Origin: Woeseiaceae bacterium
GTDB taxonomy: Bacteria; Pseudomonadota; Gammaproteobacteria; Steroidobacterales; Woeseiaceae
Length of the DNA stretch: 64,000 nt
Direction: 5' to 3'
NCBI GenBank assembly: GCA_021773055.1
Contig: JAJFKV010000025.1
Coordinates: forward strand, 1-64,000
Shown: piece by piece, positions 1-9,424 of the stretch
How the letters are laid out: every line of letters begins with the position of its first letter
Position numbering within the stretch: the first letter of the stretch is position 1
Notes under the pieces: model-generated
What the model was told of the DNA's origin: nothing
Database searches by the model: none
The model's input: the letters and a program-made list of their open reading frames with translations, nothing else
Translations under genes and position numbers: made by a program

Positions 1-74
1 CGGCTGTGGTTTCAACCGGTCGACCGTCGTCTTCCGGCCAGCAGACGCTCACTGATTTGTCAGAACCGTCGTAC

Positions 75-356
75 CTATTCTCGAAAGGCCTTAATAAGGT
101 GCGGAAGACCTATCACCGTAATGACCGTATCGGGATCCAAAATAATTGCCAGAAATATCCAATTGGAAAATTCAAACGGTAACGCCGAATAAGCAACGAT
201 GATAGATAGAGGTCCGACAATTGGTGCTGGAGAGCTCCAGTGCCCGTCCTTTTTCCTGTTTCGGTAATTCGTTATCAACCTTACGTAGTTAGTGACAACG
301 ATAAATAACCCGAACAGGAGCAGGGTCCCGGCGAAAAGGTAACGCAGCATTTCCAC
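75..356 (-). CDS. Small hypothetical membrane protein
   Basis: A 93-residue protein that I do not recognise. Two hydrophobic stretches (about residues 5-25 and 45-75) are separated by a basic loop with the residues NYRNRKK, which suggests a two-helix inner-membrane protein. The start is GTG at 356; an in-frame ATG two codons later (350) is an alternative, with the AGGTGG just ahead of it very close. It lies 24 bases downstream of paaZ on the same strand, so it may be co-transcribed, but nothing in it suggests a role in phenylacetate degradation. Coding status rests on the uninterrupted frame and the sensible hydropathy pattern only. Confidence 0.55.
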   Translation of the reverse strand: MEMLRYLFAGTLLLFGLFIVVTNYVRLITNYRNRKKDGHWSSPAPIVGPLSIIVAYSALPFEFSNWIFLAIILDPDTVITVIGLPHLIKAFRE

Positions 357-380
357 CTTTCAACTCCAGCGGCCGCACAA

Positions 381-2435
381 TCAGCTAACGGATGCCCAGT
401 GTTCGTTTGTTGCGACCATGGTTAGAACATCGTATTGGGCAACGACGTCACCGTCCTGATTCGTGACCTCTGAGTCCCAGCGTACTTCGCCGTAGCCACT
501 CCCGGCTCGCAGAGTTTTTTGCTTACAGCACAACCTGACCTTTAAGGTATCCCCGTAGTTGACAGGCTGTGCAAACCGCAAGTCGTCGACACCGTAGTTC
601 GCGAGAACCGGGCCGAAATCCGGATCAACAAACAAACCGGCGGCAAAAGAGACGATGAGATAGCCGTGTGCAACCCGGCCGTCGAAGAACGGATTTTTTG
701 CTGCAGCTTCTTCGTCGGTATGGGCGTAAAAAGTGTCACCAGTGAATTCGGCGAAGTGCTGAATATCTTCAAGCGTTACTTCGCGCGAGTCGGTGATGAG
801 AGTGTCGCCAAGCTCAAGTTGTTCGAAGGTCTTGCGAAACGGATGTACCCCGGGATCGCGTTGATCGGCTCCTTTGATCCAGCGGTGGCCTATGGCTGTG
901 AGCGTTTCGGGTGAGCCCTGTACTGCGGTTCTCTGCATGTAATGCAATACACCACGAATGCCGCCCATTTCCTCGCCGCCACCTGCACGTCCGGGGCCGC
1001 CGTGAATGAGGTGTGGAAGAGGGGAGCCGTGCCCCGTCGATTCGGCGGCGCAGTGGCGGTTTATGACGACCATACGGCCGTGGTATGCGGCCGTGCCGAG
1101 TACCAACTCCCTGGCAACGTTGTTGTCATTGGTGATTATCGATCCGGCCAGGCTGCCTTCTCCCAGTCGCGAAAGCTCAATGGCTTCGTCAAGATTCTTG
1201 TAGGGCAGCACGGTACTGACCGGGCCGAATGCCTCGACACCGTGCACCAGCTTTGATGTCATTGGCTTGTCGCAATGCAGCAGCGTCGGCATGAAAAACG
1301 CACCCTTTTGCGAGTCTGCGTCTACGACATCGAAGTCGTCTGTGCCGCCATACACAATATTCGCCTCGTGCGAGAGTTCTGCCACCCGGTCACGAACCTC
1401 ATCGCGTTGTCCCTGGCTCGCGAGTGCACCCATATCGACATCCTTGTTGCCCGGATTGCCAACGCGAATGTTGCCGAGTGCGGTAGACAACGCTTCGACG
1501 ACCTCACCCGCAATTGCCGCTGGCGCGATGACACGGCGAATTGCAGTACATTTCTGGCCCGCTTTGGCGGTCATTTCGCGCGCGACCTCTTTAATATAGA
1601 GATCAAATTCGGGCGTGCCCGGTACGGCGTCCGGCCCCAGGATTGACGAGTTCAGCGAATCGGTTTCAGCCGTGAATGCGACAGACTCCGCGATAACCCT
1701 GGGATGTTGCTGCAGGAATTCGGCCGTGTTCTTGGAGCCCGTAAACGCGATCGTGTCCTGGCAAATCAAGTGCTCGAAGAGATCACCAACACTGCCGCAG
1801 ATTAATTGCAGCGCGCCCTCCGGCAAGATGCCGCTCTTGTTGATGCGCCGCACCATTAGCTCTGTCAGGTACGCAGTGCTTGATGCCGGTTTGACGATCG
1901 CGGGAACGCCGGCCAGCAAGGTCGGCGCAAGTTTTTCCAGCATTCCCCAGCACGGAAAGTTGAACGCGTTGATGTGTACGGCCGCGCCCAGTTTCGGTGT
2001 GAATATATGTTGGGCCGTGAAGGTTCCGTTCTTGGATATTTGTTCCGGTGGCCCGTCGAGATAAACATGGTCATTCGGCATCTCACGACGGCCTTTGCCG
2101 GAATAAACAAACAAAGTGGAAATGCCGCCGTCGATATCAACCCAGCTGTCGCTACGGGTGGCCCCGGTTGCCGTCGATAGCGCGTAAAACTCCTTCTTAT
2201 GCTCTTGCAGATATATCGCGAGCGCTTTTAGCATTTCACCGCGTTCGTGAAATGTGAGTTTGCGGAGGTTTGCGCCGCCGGTCGAGCGTGCGTGATGCAG
2301 CATGCCGCCAAAATCCAGTCCGGCACTGGTGATGCTGGCAACCGGCTCGCCACTAACCGCATTGGTGAGAACGTTGCCGTCGCCATCACCATCGACCCAT
2401 TGATCCAGCACCAGGTTGCCGAGCTTTGCTTGCAT
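381..2435 (-). CDS. paaZ: PaaZ, bifunctional oxepin-CoA hydrolase / 3-oxo-5,6-dehydrosuberyl-CoA semialdehyde dehydrogenase
   Basis: Cytoplasmic ring-opening enzyme of the phenylacetyl-CoA pathway: the C-terminal domain hydrolyses oxepin-CoA and the N-terminal domain oxidises the resulting aldehyde with NADP. At 684 residues it matches the family (about 680). Residues 1 to about 520 are an aldehyde dehydrogenase with the general base Glu257 (in FTAETDS) and nucleophile Cys296 (in GQKC). Residues about 540-680 are a MaoC-type hydratase with Asp567 and His572 (GDTFYAH). Both catalytic pairs are offset by a few residues from E. coli PaaZ (Glu256, Cys295, Asp561), so both activities should be intact. 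It is transcribed divergently from paaX, and the gap between the two starts probably holds the shared control region. Confidence 0.96.
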   Translation of the reverse strand: MQAKLGNLVLDQWVDGDGDGNVLTNAVSGEPVASITSAGLDFGGMLHHARSTGGANLRKLTFHERGEMLKALAIYLQEHKKEFYALSTATGATRSDSWVDIDGGISTLFVYSGKGRREMPNDHVYLDGPPEQISKNGTFTAQHIFTPKLGAAVHINAFNFPCWGMLEKLAPTLLAGVPAIVKPASSTAYLTELMVRRINKSGILPEGALQLICGSVGDLFEHLICQDTIAFTGSKNTAEFLQQHPRVIAESVAFTAETDSLNSSILGPDAVPGTPEFDLYIKEVAREMTAKAGQKCTAIRRVIAPAAIAGEVVEALSTALGNIRVGNPGNKDVDMGALASQGQRDEVRDRVAELSHEANIVYGGTDDFDVVDADSQKGAFFMPTLLHCDKPMTSKLVHGVEAFGPVSTVLPYKNLDEAIELSRLGEGSLAGSIITNDNNVARELVLGTAAYHGRMVVINRHCAAESTGHGSPLPHLIHGGPGRAGGGEEMGGIRGVLHYMQRTAVQGSPETLTAIGHRWIKGADQRDPGVHPFRKTFEQLELGDTLITDSREVTLEDIQHFAEFTGDTFYAHTDEEAAAKNPFFDGRVAHGYLIVSFAAGLFVDPDFGPVLANYGVDDLRFAQPVNYGDTLKVRLCCKQKTLRAGSGYGEVRWDSEVTNQDGDVVAQYDVLTMVATNEHWASVS

Positions 2436-2510
2436 ACAGAGTTCAACCAGATTTGAAAAAAACTGTATCAGATTGTACGGTCAGGCCGATTGAAAGCAAG
2501 CGGGTCACCA

Positions 2511-3458
2511 ATGAAGGTCGCAACTGCGTGCAGCAGACTGATCGATGAGTACAGCTCAAGGCCGACACTGCGGTCAGGATCGTTGATTACGACCGTTTTT
2601 GGCGACGCGATCGCACCTCGCGGTGGCAAGGTATGGCTTGGCAGCCTCATCGAAGTCATGGCAGATTTTGGAATTGGTGAACGGCTGGTACGAACATCGG
2701 TATTTCGTCTGGCACATGATGGCTGGCTGCAGTCGGAACAAGTCGGCCGTCGTTCGTACTACAGCCTTACTGACGAAGGGCGAGAGCGATTTGATCAGGC
2801 GACGCACAGAATATACGGCGCACCGGCCCGGGACTGGGATGGCCAGTGGTGCCTCTTGTTACTGTCAGGTCTGGACACCGCGACAAAGGACGTGGTCCGC
2901 AAGGAATGTGGCTGGCTCGGGTTTGGTCTGATGTCTGCCAATGTGCTCGCACATCCCGCGCCTGATCTCGAAGACCTCGATATCACCGTGCAGCGGCTGG
3001 GCGTCGAGGACGACCTCATTGTCCTCAATGGTCAGACGGTTCGTAATGAATCCGGCATGCAGCGCCTCGCGCATGCGAGCTGGAATCTGACAGGTCTCGA
3101 TGAGCGTTACGGCGCGTTTGTGAAAATGTTCCGGCCACTCATGCGGTCGCTGCAGTCGAATCCCCAGGTCGATGATAAGACAGCATTTCTCGCCAGGACC
3201 CTGCTGATCCAGGAGTACCGCAAGATATTGTTGCGCGATCCCATGTTGCCGGACGAGCTACTACCCGCGAACTGGCATGGCGCGACGGCCTACCAACTGT
3301 GCAGAAACCTGTACCGTGCCTTGTATATGCCCGCCGATCAGTATCTGACGGAGACGGTGGAAACGGCTGACGGACCGCTGCCACCGCCAGCGGCTGGTTT
3401 CCTCGCACGCTTCGGCGGTCTGGATAGTCCGCACATAAGGAAAGTTGGTAATGGATGA
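2511..3458 (+). CDS. paaX: PaaX, phenylacetyl-CoA-responsive repressor
   Basis: PaaX-family transcriptional repressor; in characterised members phenylacetyl-CoA releases it from paa promoters. The N-terminal part has the PaaX winged-helix signature (GGKVWLGSL, then GERLVRTSVFRL and GRRSYYSL), and the C-terminal part has the family's DPMLPDELLPANWHG and the closing RFGGL. From ATG 2511 it is 315 residues, matching the usual length; a TTG at 2490 would add seven residues and cannot be excluded. It is divergent from paaZ and its stop overlaps the start of paaI by eight bases, so regulator and thioesterase are translationally linked ahead of paaABCDE. Confidence 0.93.
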   Translation: MKVATACSRLIDEYSSRPTLRSGSLITTVFGDAIAPRGGKVWLGSLIEVMADFGIGERLVRTSVFRLAHDGWLQSEQVGRRSYYSLTDEGRERFDQATHRIYGAPARDWDGQWCLLLLSGLDTATKDVVRKECGWLGFGLMSANVLAHPAPDLEDLDITVQRLGVEDDLIVLNGQTVRNESGMQRLAHASWNLTGLDERYGAFVKMFRPLMRSLQSNPQVDDKTAFLARTLLIQEYRKILLRDPMLPDELLPANWHGATAYQLCRNLYRALYMPADQYLTETVETADGPLPPPAAGFLARFGGLDSPHIRKVGNG

Positions 3459-3915
3459 ACTGGAACTCGCGCGCCTCTGCGGGGATGCGATGTGGAAAGA
3501 CGACAAGGCATCGCAAACGTTGGGCATGGAAATGCGAATAACTGGTGTGGGCGCAGCGGCCGCCAGCATGACCATACGTGATGACATGGTGAATGGTCTG
3601 GATGTCTGTCACGGCGGCCTGGTGTTCGCGTTGGCAGATACTGCGTTCGCATTCGCCTGCAATGCCTACAATGAACGGACCTTTGCTTCATCGTGTCAGG
3701 TTGAATTTCTGCGGCCCGCGATGCTGGGAGATGCGTTGCTCGCAACGGCCAGCGAAGAGTATCGCGGCCGCCGGTCGGGATACTACGTGGTGAAAATCCA
3801 TAACCAGCGCGATGAGCTGGTGGCGTTGTTTCGTGGGCGCTCGGCCACCAGGGGTGAGCCTATATTGTCCGCGCAAAGCGATACGGAAAATATTGAAAAA
3901 GTTAAAAAACCGTGA
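3451..3915 (+). CDS. paaI: PaaI, hotdog-fold acyl-CoA thioesterase
   Basis: Hydroxyphenylacetyl-CoA thioesterase, thought to rescue CoA from dead-end intermediates of the phenylacetate pathway. The central motif CHGGLVFALADTAFAFACN carries the hotdog-fold helix with the Asp of the LAD triplet that is catalytic in this family. Start ATG 3451 is preferred over the in-frame TTG at 3445 because an AGGAAAG sequence lies seven bases ahead of the ATG. The start overlaps the end of paaX, and paaA begins 30 bases downstream, so this is the second gene of a paaXI-ABCDE operon. The 154-residue length is slightly longer than E. coli PaaI because of a charged C-terminal tail. Confidence 0.93.
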   Translation: MDELELARLCGDAMWKDDKASQTLGMEMRITGVGAAAASMTIRDDMVNGLDVCHGGLVFALADTAFAFACNAYNERTFASSCQVEFLRPAMLGDALLATASEEYRGRRSGYYVVKIHNQRDELVALFRGRSATRGEPILSAQSDTENIEKVKKP

Positions 3916-3945
3916 CACATTAGCTGGCTGGTAGCGGAGTTAAAA

Positions 3946-4932
3946 ATGTACACACAGGGTTTGGATCAGGCGGGCAAGGAAATAAAGGCGAGTGATGGCA
4001 CGCCCGAACAATTGGCCGCATTTCAGAAACGCATCGACGCGGAAGAGAAAATCGAAGCGAAAGACTGGATGCCCGAGGCATACCGGCGCACGCTGATCCG
4101 GCAGATCTCGCAGCATGCACATTCCGAAGTCATCGGCATGCAGCCGGAAGGAAACTGGCTGACGCGCGCTCCATCTTTGAAGCGCAAGGCGATCCTGCTG
4201 GCCAAAATTCAGGATGAAGGCGGACATGGCCTGTATCTGTATTCGGCTGCTGAAACACTGGGTGTGTCGCGTGATCAGATGGTCGCCGATCTGTTGTCTG
4301 GCAAAGCCAAGTACTCGAGCATCTTCAATTACCCGACGTTGAACTGGGCCGATATTGGCGCGATCGGCTGGCTGGTCGATGGCGCAGCAATTATGAACCA
4401 GATTCCGTTGTGCCGATGTTCCTACGGACCTTACGCCCGGGCCATGGTTCGAGTCTGCAAGGAAGAGAGTTTTCATCAACGACAGGGTTACGAATTGTTG
4501 CTCACGCTTTGTCGCGGCAGTGACGAGCAAAAAGCGATGGCGCAGGATGCTTTGAATCGCTGGTGGTGGCCTTCACTGATGATGTTCGGTCCGAACGATT
4601 CCGAGTCCAAACACTCGGCGCAATCCATGGCCTGGAAAATTAAACGATTCAGTAACGACGAGCTGCGGCAGAAATTCGTCGACGTCACTGTGCAGCAGGC
4701 TGAGTTTCTTGGCATCAGCGTTCCTGATCCCGATTTGAAACTCGACGAGGCTACCGGGCACTTCACGTTCGGCGAGATCGACTGGCAGGAGTTCATCGAC
4801 GTTATCGCCGGTAATGGTCCATGCAACAAACAACGTATGCAAAAGCGCCGCGACGCACATAGTGACGGCGAGTGGGTCCGAGAGGCCGCTCAGGCGTATG
4901 CAAGCAAACAGGCAGCCCGCGCGGCGGCTTGA
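3946..4932 (+). CDS. paaA: PaaA, catalytic subunit of phenylacetyl-CoA 1,2-epoxidase
   Basis: Di-iron oxygenase subunit of the PaaABCE multicomponent epoxidase, which converts phenylacetyl-CoA to the 1,2-epoxide in the cytoplasm. The 328-residue length is normal. Ferritin-like carboxylate/histidine iron-ligand segments are visible as KIQDEGGHG and KEESFHQ, and the family segments LPFF-like WPSLMMFGP and [13 protein letters not shown] are conserved. A GGAG sequence precedes the ATG. It heads the tightly packed paaABCDE block, with 11 bases to paaB. Substrate specificity for phenylacetyl-CoA follows from the complete neighbourhood (paaB, C, D, E, Z, X, I). Confidence 0.96.
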   Translation: MYTQGLDQAGKEIKASDGTPEQLAAFQKRIDAEEKIEAKDWMPEAYRRTLIRQISQHAHSEVIGMQPEGNWLTRAPSLKRKAILLAKIQDEGGHGLYLYSAAETLGVSRDQMVADLLSGKAKYSSIFNYPTLNWADIGAIGWLVDGAAIMNQIPLCRCSYGPYARAMVRVCKEESFHQRQGYELLLTLCRGSDEQKAMAQDALNRWWWPSLMMFGPNDSESKHSAQSMAWKIKRFSNDELRQKFVDVTVQQAEFLGISVPDPDLKLDEATGHFTFGEIDWQEFIDVIAGNGPCNKQRMQKRRDAHSDGEWVREAAQAYASKQAARAAA

Positions 4933-4943
4933 GGGGAATAAAA

Positions 4944-5231
4944 ATGTCTAAACAGGAATGGCCACTCTACGAAGTATTCATACGCAGCAAGTCGGGCTTG
5001 AGTCACCGTCATGCAGGCAGCATTCATGCGACGGACGATCAGATGGCGTTGGACAATGCTCGCGACACTTATACACGGCGCTGCGAAGGCGTGAGTCTCT
5101 GGGTTGTTCGCTCGGACAGCATTATCGCGTCAGACCCTGCCGAGACAGCCGCATTTTTCGAGCCGGCCGAAGACAAAATTTATCGTCATCCGACCTTTTA
5201 TGAGATTCCTGACGGAGTTGAAAACCTGTGA
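4944..5231 (+). CDS. paaB: PaaB, structural subunit of phenylacetyl-CoA epoxidase
   Basis: Small (95 residues) non-catalytic subunit that bridges PaaAC heterodimers in the epoxidase complex. The start MSKQEWPLYEVFIR and the segment SGLSHRHAGSIHA with 'MALDNARDTYTRR' are typical of PaaB. ATG 4944 is chosen over an upstream in-frame start inside paaA because GAGGGGAA (4931-4938) is placed correctly for it and because the N-terminus then matches the family. The TGA stop overlaps the GTG start of paaC by four bases. Confidence 0.95.
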   Translation: MSKQEWPLYEVFIRSKSGLSHRHAGSIHATDDQMALDNARDTYTRRCEGVSLWVVRSDSIIASDPAETAAFFEPAEDKIYRHPTFYEIPDGVENL

Positions 5232-5986
5232 GTAAAAACAAGGCTCTCATCGCCTACACGTTGAGACTCGCGGATAACGCGTTAATCTTGTCGCAGCGCA
5301 TGATCGAGTTGGTTGCCGCCGAGCCTGAGCTGGAGGAGGAGCTTGCGAATGCAAACTTCGCGCTCGACTTCATAGGACAAGCGCGCATGTTCTATTCCTA
5401 TGCGGGCGAGCTTGAGGGACAGGGGCGCAGCGAAGACGATTTCGCGTTTATGCGAGACGAGAGCGAGTTTCGGAACCTCATATTGCTCGAATTACCAAAT
5501 GGTCATTTTGGTGATGCGCTGGTGCGACAGTTCTTGTTCGAGTCTTTCTATGTGCATTTACTGGACGCGTTAACGCGCTGCACTGATAAAGGGCTGGCTG
5601 CAATTGCCGCACGCGCAATCAAGGAAGTGAAATATCACTGCCGCCACAGTTCCCGGTGGCTCGTTCGCCTTGGGGACGGAACTGAGCTTAGCCACGAACG
5701 TGTACAGGCGGCGCTGGATGATACGTGGCGTTATACCGGCGAGATGTTCGCCGCGGACGATATAGATGTAGCTATTCAGGAAGACTTCGACGGACCGGAC
5801 CTCAGCGCGATTCACGCGCTGTGGATGCGCGACGTTGAAAAGACGGTGCAAGAAGCGACGTTGGGTTTACCGGCAGACGAATGGATGGCGAGCGGTGGCA
5901 AGCAGGGTGAGCACAGCGAGCATCTCGGCTTCATGCTGGCTGAAATGCAATATTTGCAGCGCTCAATCCCTGGTGAAACGTGGTAG
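5228..5986 (+). CDS. paaC: PaaC, structural subunit of phenylacetyl-CoA epoxidase
   Basis: Ferritin-like partner of PaaA in the epoxidase core; PaaC keeps the helical fold but is not the iron-containing subunit in characterised complexes. At 252 residues it has the normal length. Recognisable family segments are LRLADNALILSQR, LDFIGQARMFYSYA and EVKYHCRHSSRWLVRLGDGT. The GTG start overlaps the paaB stop (GTGA), and the end overlaps paaD by seven bases, so translation is coupled throughout this block. Confidence 0.95.
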   Translation: MSKNKALIAYTLRLADNALILSQRMIELVAAEPELEEELANANFALDFIGQARMFYSYAGELEGQGRSEDDFAFMRDESEFRNLILLELPNGHFGDALVRQFLFESFYVHLLDALTRCTDKGLAAIAARAIKEVKYHCRHSSRWLVRLGDGTELSHERVQAALDDTWRYTGEMFAADDIDVAIQEDFDGPDLSAIHALWMRDVEKTVQEATLGLPADEWMASGGKQGEHSEHLGFMLAEMQYLQRSIPGETW

Positions 5987-6441
5987 CGACGGCCCTCAGT
6001 GAAGCGCAGATTTATGAGTGGCTGGCGGACGTGCCAGACCCGGAAATTCCGGTCCTCAGCATCCTCGACCTTGGCATCGTCCGGGACGTAAGTGTCAGCG
6101 AGAAGGTGACAGTGACTCTAACGCCGACTTACTCAGGATGCCCGGCAACCGAGGCCATCGAGTCCAGCGTACTGGCTGCACTTAGTAGTCATGGGGTCGA
6201 CGAAATAGCGATCCGACAGGTTCTCTCGCCACCCTGGACGACGGACTGGATTACGGACGACGGTCGCGAGAAATTACGCCAGTACGGCATAGCGCCGCCG
6301 AGTCAGAATCTCGAAATCGCCTGTCCGCAATGTGAATCGCTGAACACAGAACGCGTCAGCGAATTCGGATCGACAGCCTGCAAGGCATCATGGCGTTGCT
6401 GCGATTGCCTGGAACCCTTCGAATACTTTAAGTGCCTATGA
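5980..6441 (+). CDS. paaD: PaaD, MIP18/DUF59-type Fe-S assembly factor for phenylacetyl-CoA epoxidase
   Basis: Accessory protein of the SUF/MIP18 family, needed for maturation of the epoxidase metal centres. Residues 1 to about 100 are the DUF59 domain (DPEIPVLSILDLGIVRDV, then PTYSGCPAT with a conserved Cys). The C-terminal tail is Cys-rich (CPQC, CKASWRCCDC, final C) and likely binds zinc or an iron-sulfur cluster, as in other PaaD proteins. The 153-residue protein starts at GTG 5980 inside the end of paaC and overlaps paaE by ATGA. Confidence 0.93.
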   Translation: MVATALSEAQIYEWLADVPDPEIPVLSILDLGIVRDVSVSEKVTVTLTPTYSGCPATEAIESSVLAALSSHGVDEIAIRQVLSPPWTTDWITDDGREKLRQYGIAPPSQNLEIACPQCESLNTERVSEFGSTACKASWRCCDCLEPFEYFKCL

Positions 6442-7508
6442 AACAATTTCACCCACTAGTCGTTGCTGCCAAGCATCAGGAAACACGGGATTCGGTACGC
6501 ATCGCTCTCGATGTGCCGGAGGACATGCGCGATGAGTACGCTTTTCATGCCGGCCAGCATTTGCCTATCCAGATCGAACGCGACGGCAAGAAAGTACGCC
6601 GTACCTACAGTATCTGCTCCGAGCAGGGCGAATGGCCGCTGCAGATTGGCGTACGTATCCAGCCCGGCGGCCAGTTCTCCGAATTTGCGGCGAATGAGCT
6701 CAAGGTCGGTGACACGCTGGACGCCAAGCCGCCGAACGGTCAATTTCATGCGCTGCTGGATACGAGCAACACGAAACAGTACTTAGGCTTTGCGGCAGGT
6801 AGTGGTATCACGCCAATCCTGTCTATCATCGCCTCAATTTTGCGAGAGGAACCGGACAGCTGCTTCGCCTTGTTTTATGGCAATCGAATGCAAGGCACGA
6901 CGATGTTCATCGATGATCTTTATGCGTTGAAGAACCGTTATCCGGAGCGCTTGCAACTGCATTTCCTGTTCAGTCAGGAGGAGCAGGAATTTGAAGTCGC
7001 GGCCGGACGGCTCGACGACGCCAAGGTACGTGAGCTCGTCGAACTCTTCTGCAGCGGCTCACCGCCCGACGAAGCGTTCATCTGCGGCCCCGATACGATG
7101 ATAGATACGGTGGCAGCGGCCTTAACGGATCTCGGTATTGCAAAAGAAAACCTGCATGCCGAACGCTTTGGAGTGCGGCGCAAGGGGCCTGGAGAAGAAG
7201 TCACTGACACTCAGACTTCGGATGACAAGGCACGGGTGACAGTCGTCATGGATGGTCACAAGAAGACCTTCGAAATGCCAAGGGCTGGCATCAATATTGT
7301 GGATGCGGCGGCGGAGCAGGGTGTCGATTTGCCGTACTCGTGCAAGGGCGGTGTCTGTGCGACCTGCAGGACGCATGTGCAAGCTGGCGAGGTCGAGATG
7401 GCGACCAACTACGGCCTGGAGCCCTGGGAGGTCGAGAAGGGCTTTGTGCTAGCCTGTCAGTGCACACCGGTCAGCGATGAGGTCATACTGGACTACGACA
7501 AGACCTGA
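6438..7508 (+). CDS. paaE: PaaE, reductase of phenylacetyl-CoA epoxidase
   Basis: NADPH-dependent flavoprotein that passes electrons to PaaA. Domains in order: FAD-binding ferredoxin-reductase domain with RRTYSICS, NAD(P)-binding domain with GFAAGSGITPILSI and the FICGPDTMID segment, and a C-terminal plant-type 2Fe-2S ferredoxin domain with the spacing CKGGVCATC plus a distal Cys (LACQC). From ATG 6438 it is 356 residues; this start gives the ATGA overlap with paaD and is preferred to the GTG at 6432. It ends the contiguous paa block. The beta-oxidation genes paaF, G, H, J and the ligase paaK do not follow, so they must lie elsewhere. Confidence 0.95.
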   Translation: MKQFHPLVVAAKHQETRDSVRIALDVPEDMRDEYAFHAGQHLPIQIERDGKKVRRTYSICSEQGEWPLQIGVRIQPGGQFSEFAANELKVGDTLDAKPPNGQFHALLDTSNTKQYLGFAAGSGITPILSIIASILREEPDSCFALFYGNRMQGTTMFIDDLYALKNRYPERLQLHFLFSQEEQEFEVAAGRLDDAKVRELVELFCSGSPPDEAFICGPDTMIDTVAAALTDLGIAKENLHAERFGVRRKGPGEEVTDTQTSDDKARVTVVMDGHKKTFEMPRAGINIVDAAAEQGVDLPYSCKGGVCATCRTHVQAGEVEMATNYGLEPWEVEKGFVLACQCTPVSDEVILDYDKT

Positions 7509-7613
7509 TTGCGATTGGCGCGATTTCAAAACTGCCTTGCGGGCTATCGGCGTAAAATTAGCCCTTATATGTGCCCTGTCCGGGCAAAGCACCTCACCAG
7601 CGCCGGAGGGCGT

Positions 7614-8165
7614 ATGACCGATTCCAATTCATCTGCTGCCGAAAATCTGCCCGCACGCCAGAGTTCCTACGACTACGAAGAGCTGTGCGCAGGCGCACGA
7701 GGCGATTTGTTTGGTCCCGAGAACGGCAAACTCCCCGCGCCACCGATGCTGATGACCGACCGGATTGCCCTGATTACTGATGATTCAGGCAAGTACGGTA
7801 AGGGTGAGATTCGCGCCGAGTTCGACATCAAGCCGGACCTCTGGTTCTTCGATTGCCATTTTGAGGGCGATCCCGTGATGCCAGGTTGTCTCGGCCTTGA
7901 TGCACTGTGGCAGCTGGTTGGTTTTCACCTCGTCTGGGGTGGTCACCAGGGCAAAGGTCGTGCACTCGGAGTTGGCAAGGTGAAATTCACAGGGCAGATT
8001 CTGCCGACGTCAAAACTTGTTACATTCCAGATTGATATCAAGCGCGTTATCTCGCGCAAGCTCGTTCTCGCTATGGCTGACGGCTCTGTGTCCGTTGACG
8101 GCCGCGAAATTTACACCGCCGAAGACCTCAAGGTCGGGCTGTTTACTTCCACTGAAAACTTCTAG
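7614..8165 (+). CDS. fabA: FabA, 3-hydroxydecanoyl-ACP dehydratase/isomerase
   Basis: Bifunctional enzyme that makes trans-2-decenoyl-ACP and isomerises it to the cis-3 form, committing chains to anaerobic unsaturated fatty acid synthesis. The active-site pair His82 and Asp96 ([16 protein letters not shown]) has the same 14-residue spacing as His70/Asp84 of E. coli FabA. ATG 7614 is preceded by GGAGG (7604-7609); 183 residues, about ten longer than E. coli because of an N-terminal extension. It is followed after nine bases by fabB, giving the fabA-fabB operon found in many gammaproteobacteria. Confidence 0.96.
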   Translation: MTDSNSSAAENLPARQSSYDYEELCAGARGDLFGPENGKLPAPPMLMTDRIALITDDSGKYGKGEIRAEFDIKPDLWFFDCHFEGDPVMPGCLGLDALWQLVGFHLVWGGHQGKGRALGVGKVKFTGQILPTSKLVTFQIDIKRVISRKLVLAMADGSVSVDGREIYTAEDLKVGLFTSTENF

Positions 8166-8174
8166 GATCGACTC

Positions 8175-9386
8175 ATGCGTCGTGTCGTTATCACTGGCCT
8201 TGGTGCCGTTTCCTGCTTAGGCAATTCAAAAGCAGATATCACTGAATCCCTGCGTCTCGGGCGCTCCGGCATCGTTGCCAATGAGGAATTCAGGGAAATG
8301 GGTTTGCGCAGCCAGGTGTCTGGCACTGTCAATATCGACACAAAAGAGCTCATTGACCGAAAAGTGCTGCGCTTCATGGGTGATTCGGCAGCCTATGCCT
8401 ATATTGCCATGCAGCAGGCTATCGAGGATTCGGGACTCGAAGAGACCGATGTGTCTAATGTCCGGACCGGTATTATTGCTGCGTCGGGTGGCGCATCCAG
8501 CGCGAATATCGTGAAGAGCGCCGACATCCTGCGCTCGCGGGGTGTTCGCAAGATCGGGCCGTACATGGTGCCGCGCACAATGGGCAGTTCAGTTTCGGCA
8601 TGCCTCGCAACCCCTTACAAGATCAAGGGTGTTAACTACTCTTTGACATCGGCGTGTGCAACTAGCGCACATTGCATCGGTGCAGCGGCTGAGCAAATTC
8701 AGCTCGGCAAGCAGGATATATTGTTCGCCGGCGGCGGCGAAGAACTGCATTGGTCTCTGGCCTGTCTTTTCGATGCCATGGGCGCGTTGTCATCCAAGTA
8801 CAACGACGATCCGGCAACGGCATCACGACCCTACGATGTCACTCGCGATGGATTTGTTATCGGCTCGGGTGCCGGCATGGTGGTCGTGGAAGAGCTCGAA
8901 CACGCGAAAGCTCGTGGTGCGAAAATTTACGGTGAGCTGGTTGGTTATGGCGCAAACTCGGACGGCAGTGACATGGTCGCACCGTCGGGAGAAGGCGCGG
9001 TTCGCTGCATGGAACTGGCACGCTCAACCGTTGAAGGCCCGATTGACTACATAAACACGCACGGCACCAGCACGCCGGTTGGCGACGTCAAAGAAGTTGA
9101 AGGCATGTCGGCCTTGTTTGGCGAGGACATGCCTCGATTTGGTTCGTCAAAATCAATGTGTGGCCACTCACTGGGAGCGACCGGTGTGCAGGAGGCCATC
9201 CACTGTCTGCTGATGCTACAAGACGATTTTATTGCCCCGTCGATCAACGTCAACGACCCTGACCCGGCGGTTGAAGGCAAGCCGCTCGTCACCGAGCTGA
9301 TTGAGAACGCCGGCTTGAAGACCGTCATGTCCAACAGCTTCGGCTTTGGCGGGACCAACGGCACGCTCGTCTTCCAGAAACGCTAG
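8175..9386 (+). CDS. fabB: FabB, 3-oxoacyl-ACP synthase I
   Basis: Condensing enzyme that elongates the cis-3-decenoyl-ACP made by FabA and is required for unsaturated fatty acids. The thiolase-fold catalytic triad is complete: Cys161 (TSACATSAH), His295 (NTHGTSTP) and His330 (CGHSLGATG). Its 403 residues match E. coli FabB (406). The C-terminal glycine-rich loop [10 protein letters not shown] is also present. Located nine bases after fabA and almost certainly co-transcribed with it. Confidence 0.96.
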   Translation: MRRVVITGLGAVSCLGNSKADITESLRLGRSGIVANEEFREMGLRSQVSGTVNIDTKELIDRKVLRFMGDSAAYAYIAMQQAIEDSGLEETDVSNVRTGIIAASGGASSANIVKSADILRSRGVRKIGPYMVPRTMGSSVSACLATPYKIKGVNYSLTSACATSAHCIGAAAEQIQLGKQDILFAGGGEELHWSLACLFDAMGALSSKYNDDPATASRPYDVTRDGFVIGSGAGMVVVEELEHAKARGAKIYGELVGYGANSDGSDMVAPSGEGAVRCMELARSTVEGPIDYINTHGTSTPVGDVKEVEGMSALFGEDMPRFGSSKSMCGHSLGATGVQEAIHCLLMLQDDFIAPSINVNDPDPAVEGKPLVTELIENAGLKTVMSNSFGFGGTNGTLVFQKR

Positions 9387-9424
9387 AGTTTAAGAAAACA
9401 CAATAGTCGGCCATAATCGGCCAC

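Noticed and set aside
1615..2064. 149-codon frame antisense to paaZ
   Set aside because: It lies inside the catalytic part of an intact paaZ and has no recognisable domain.
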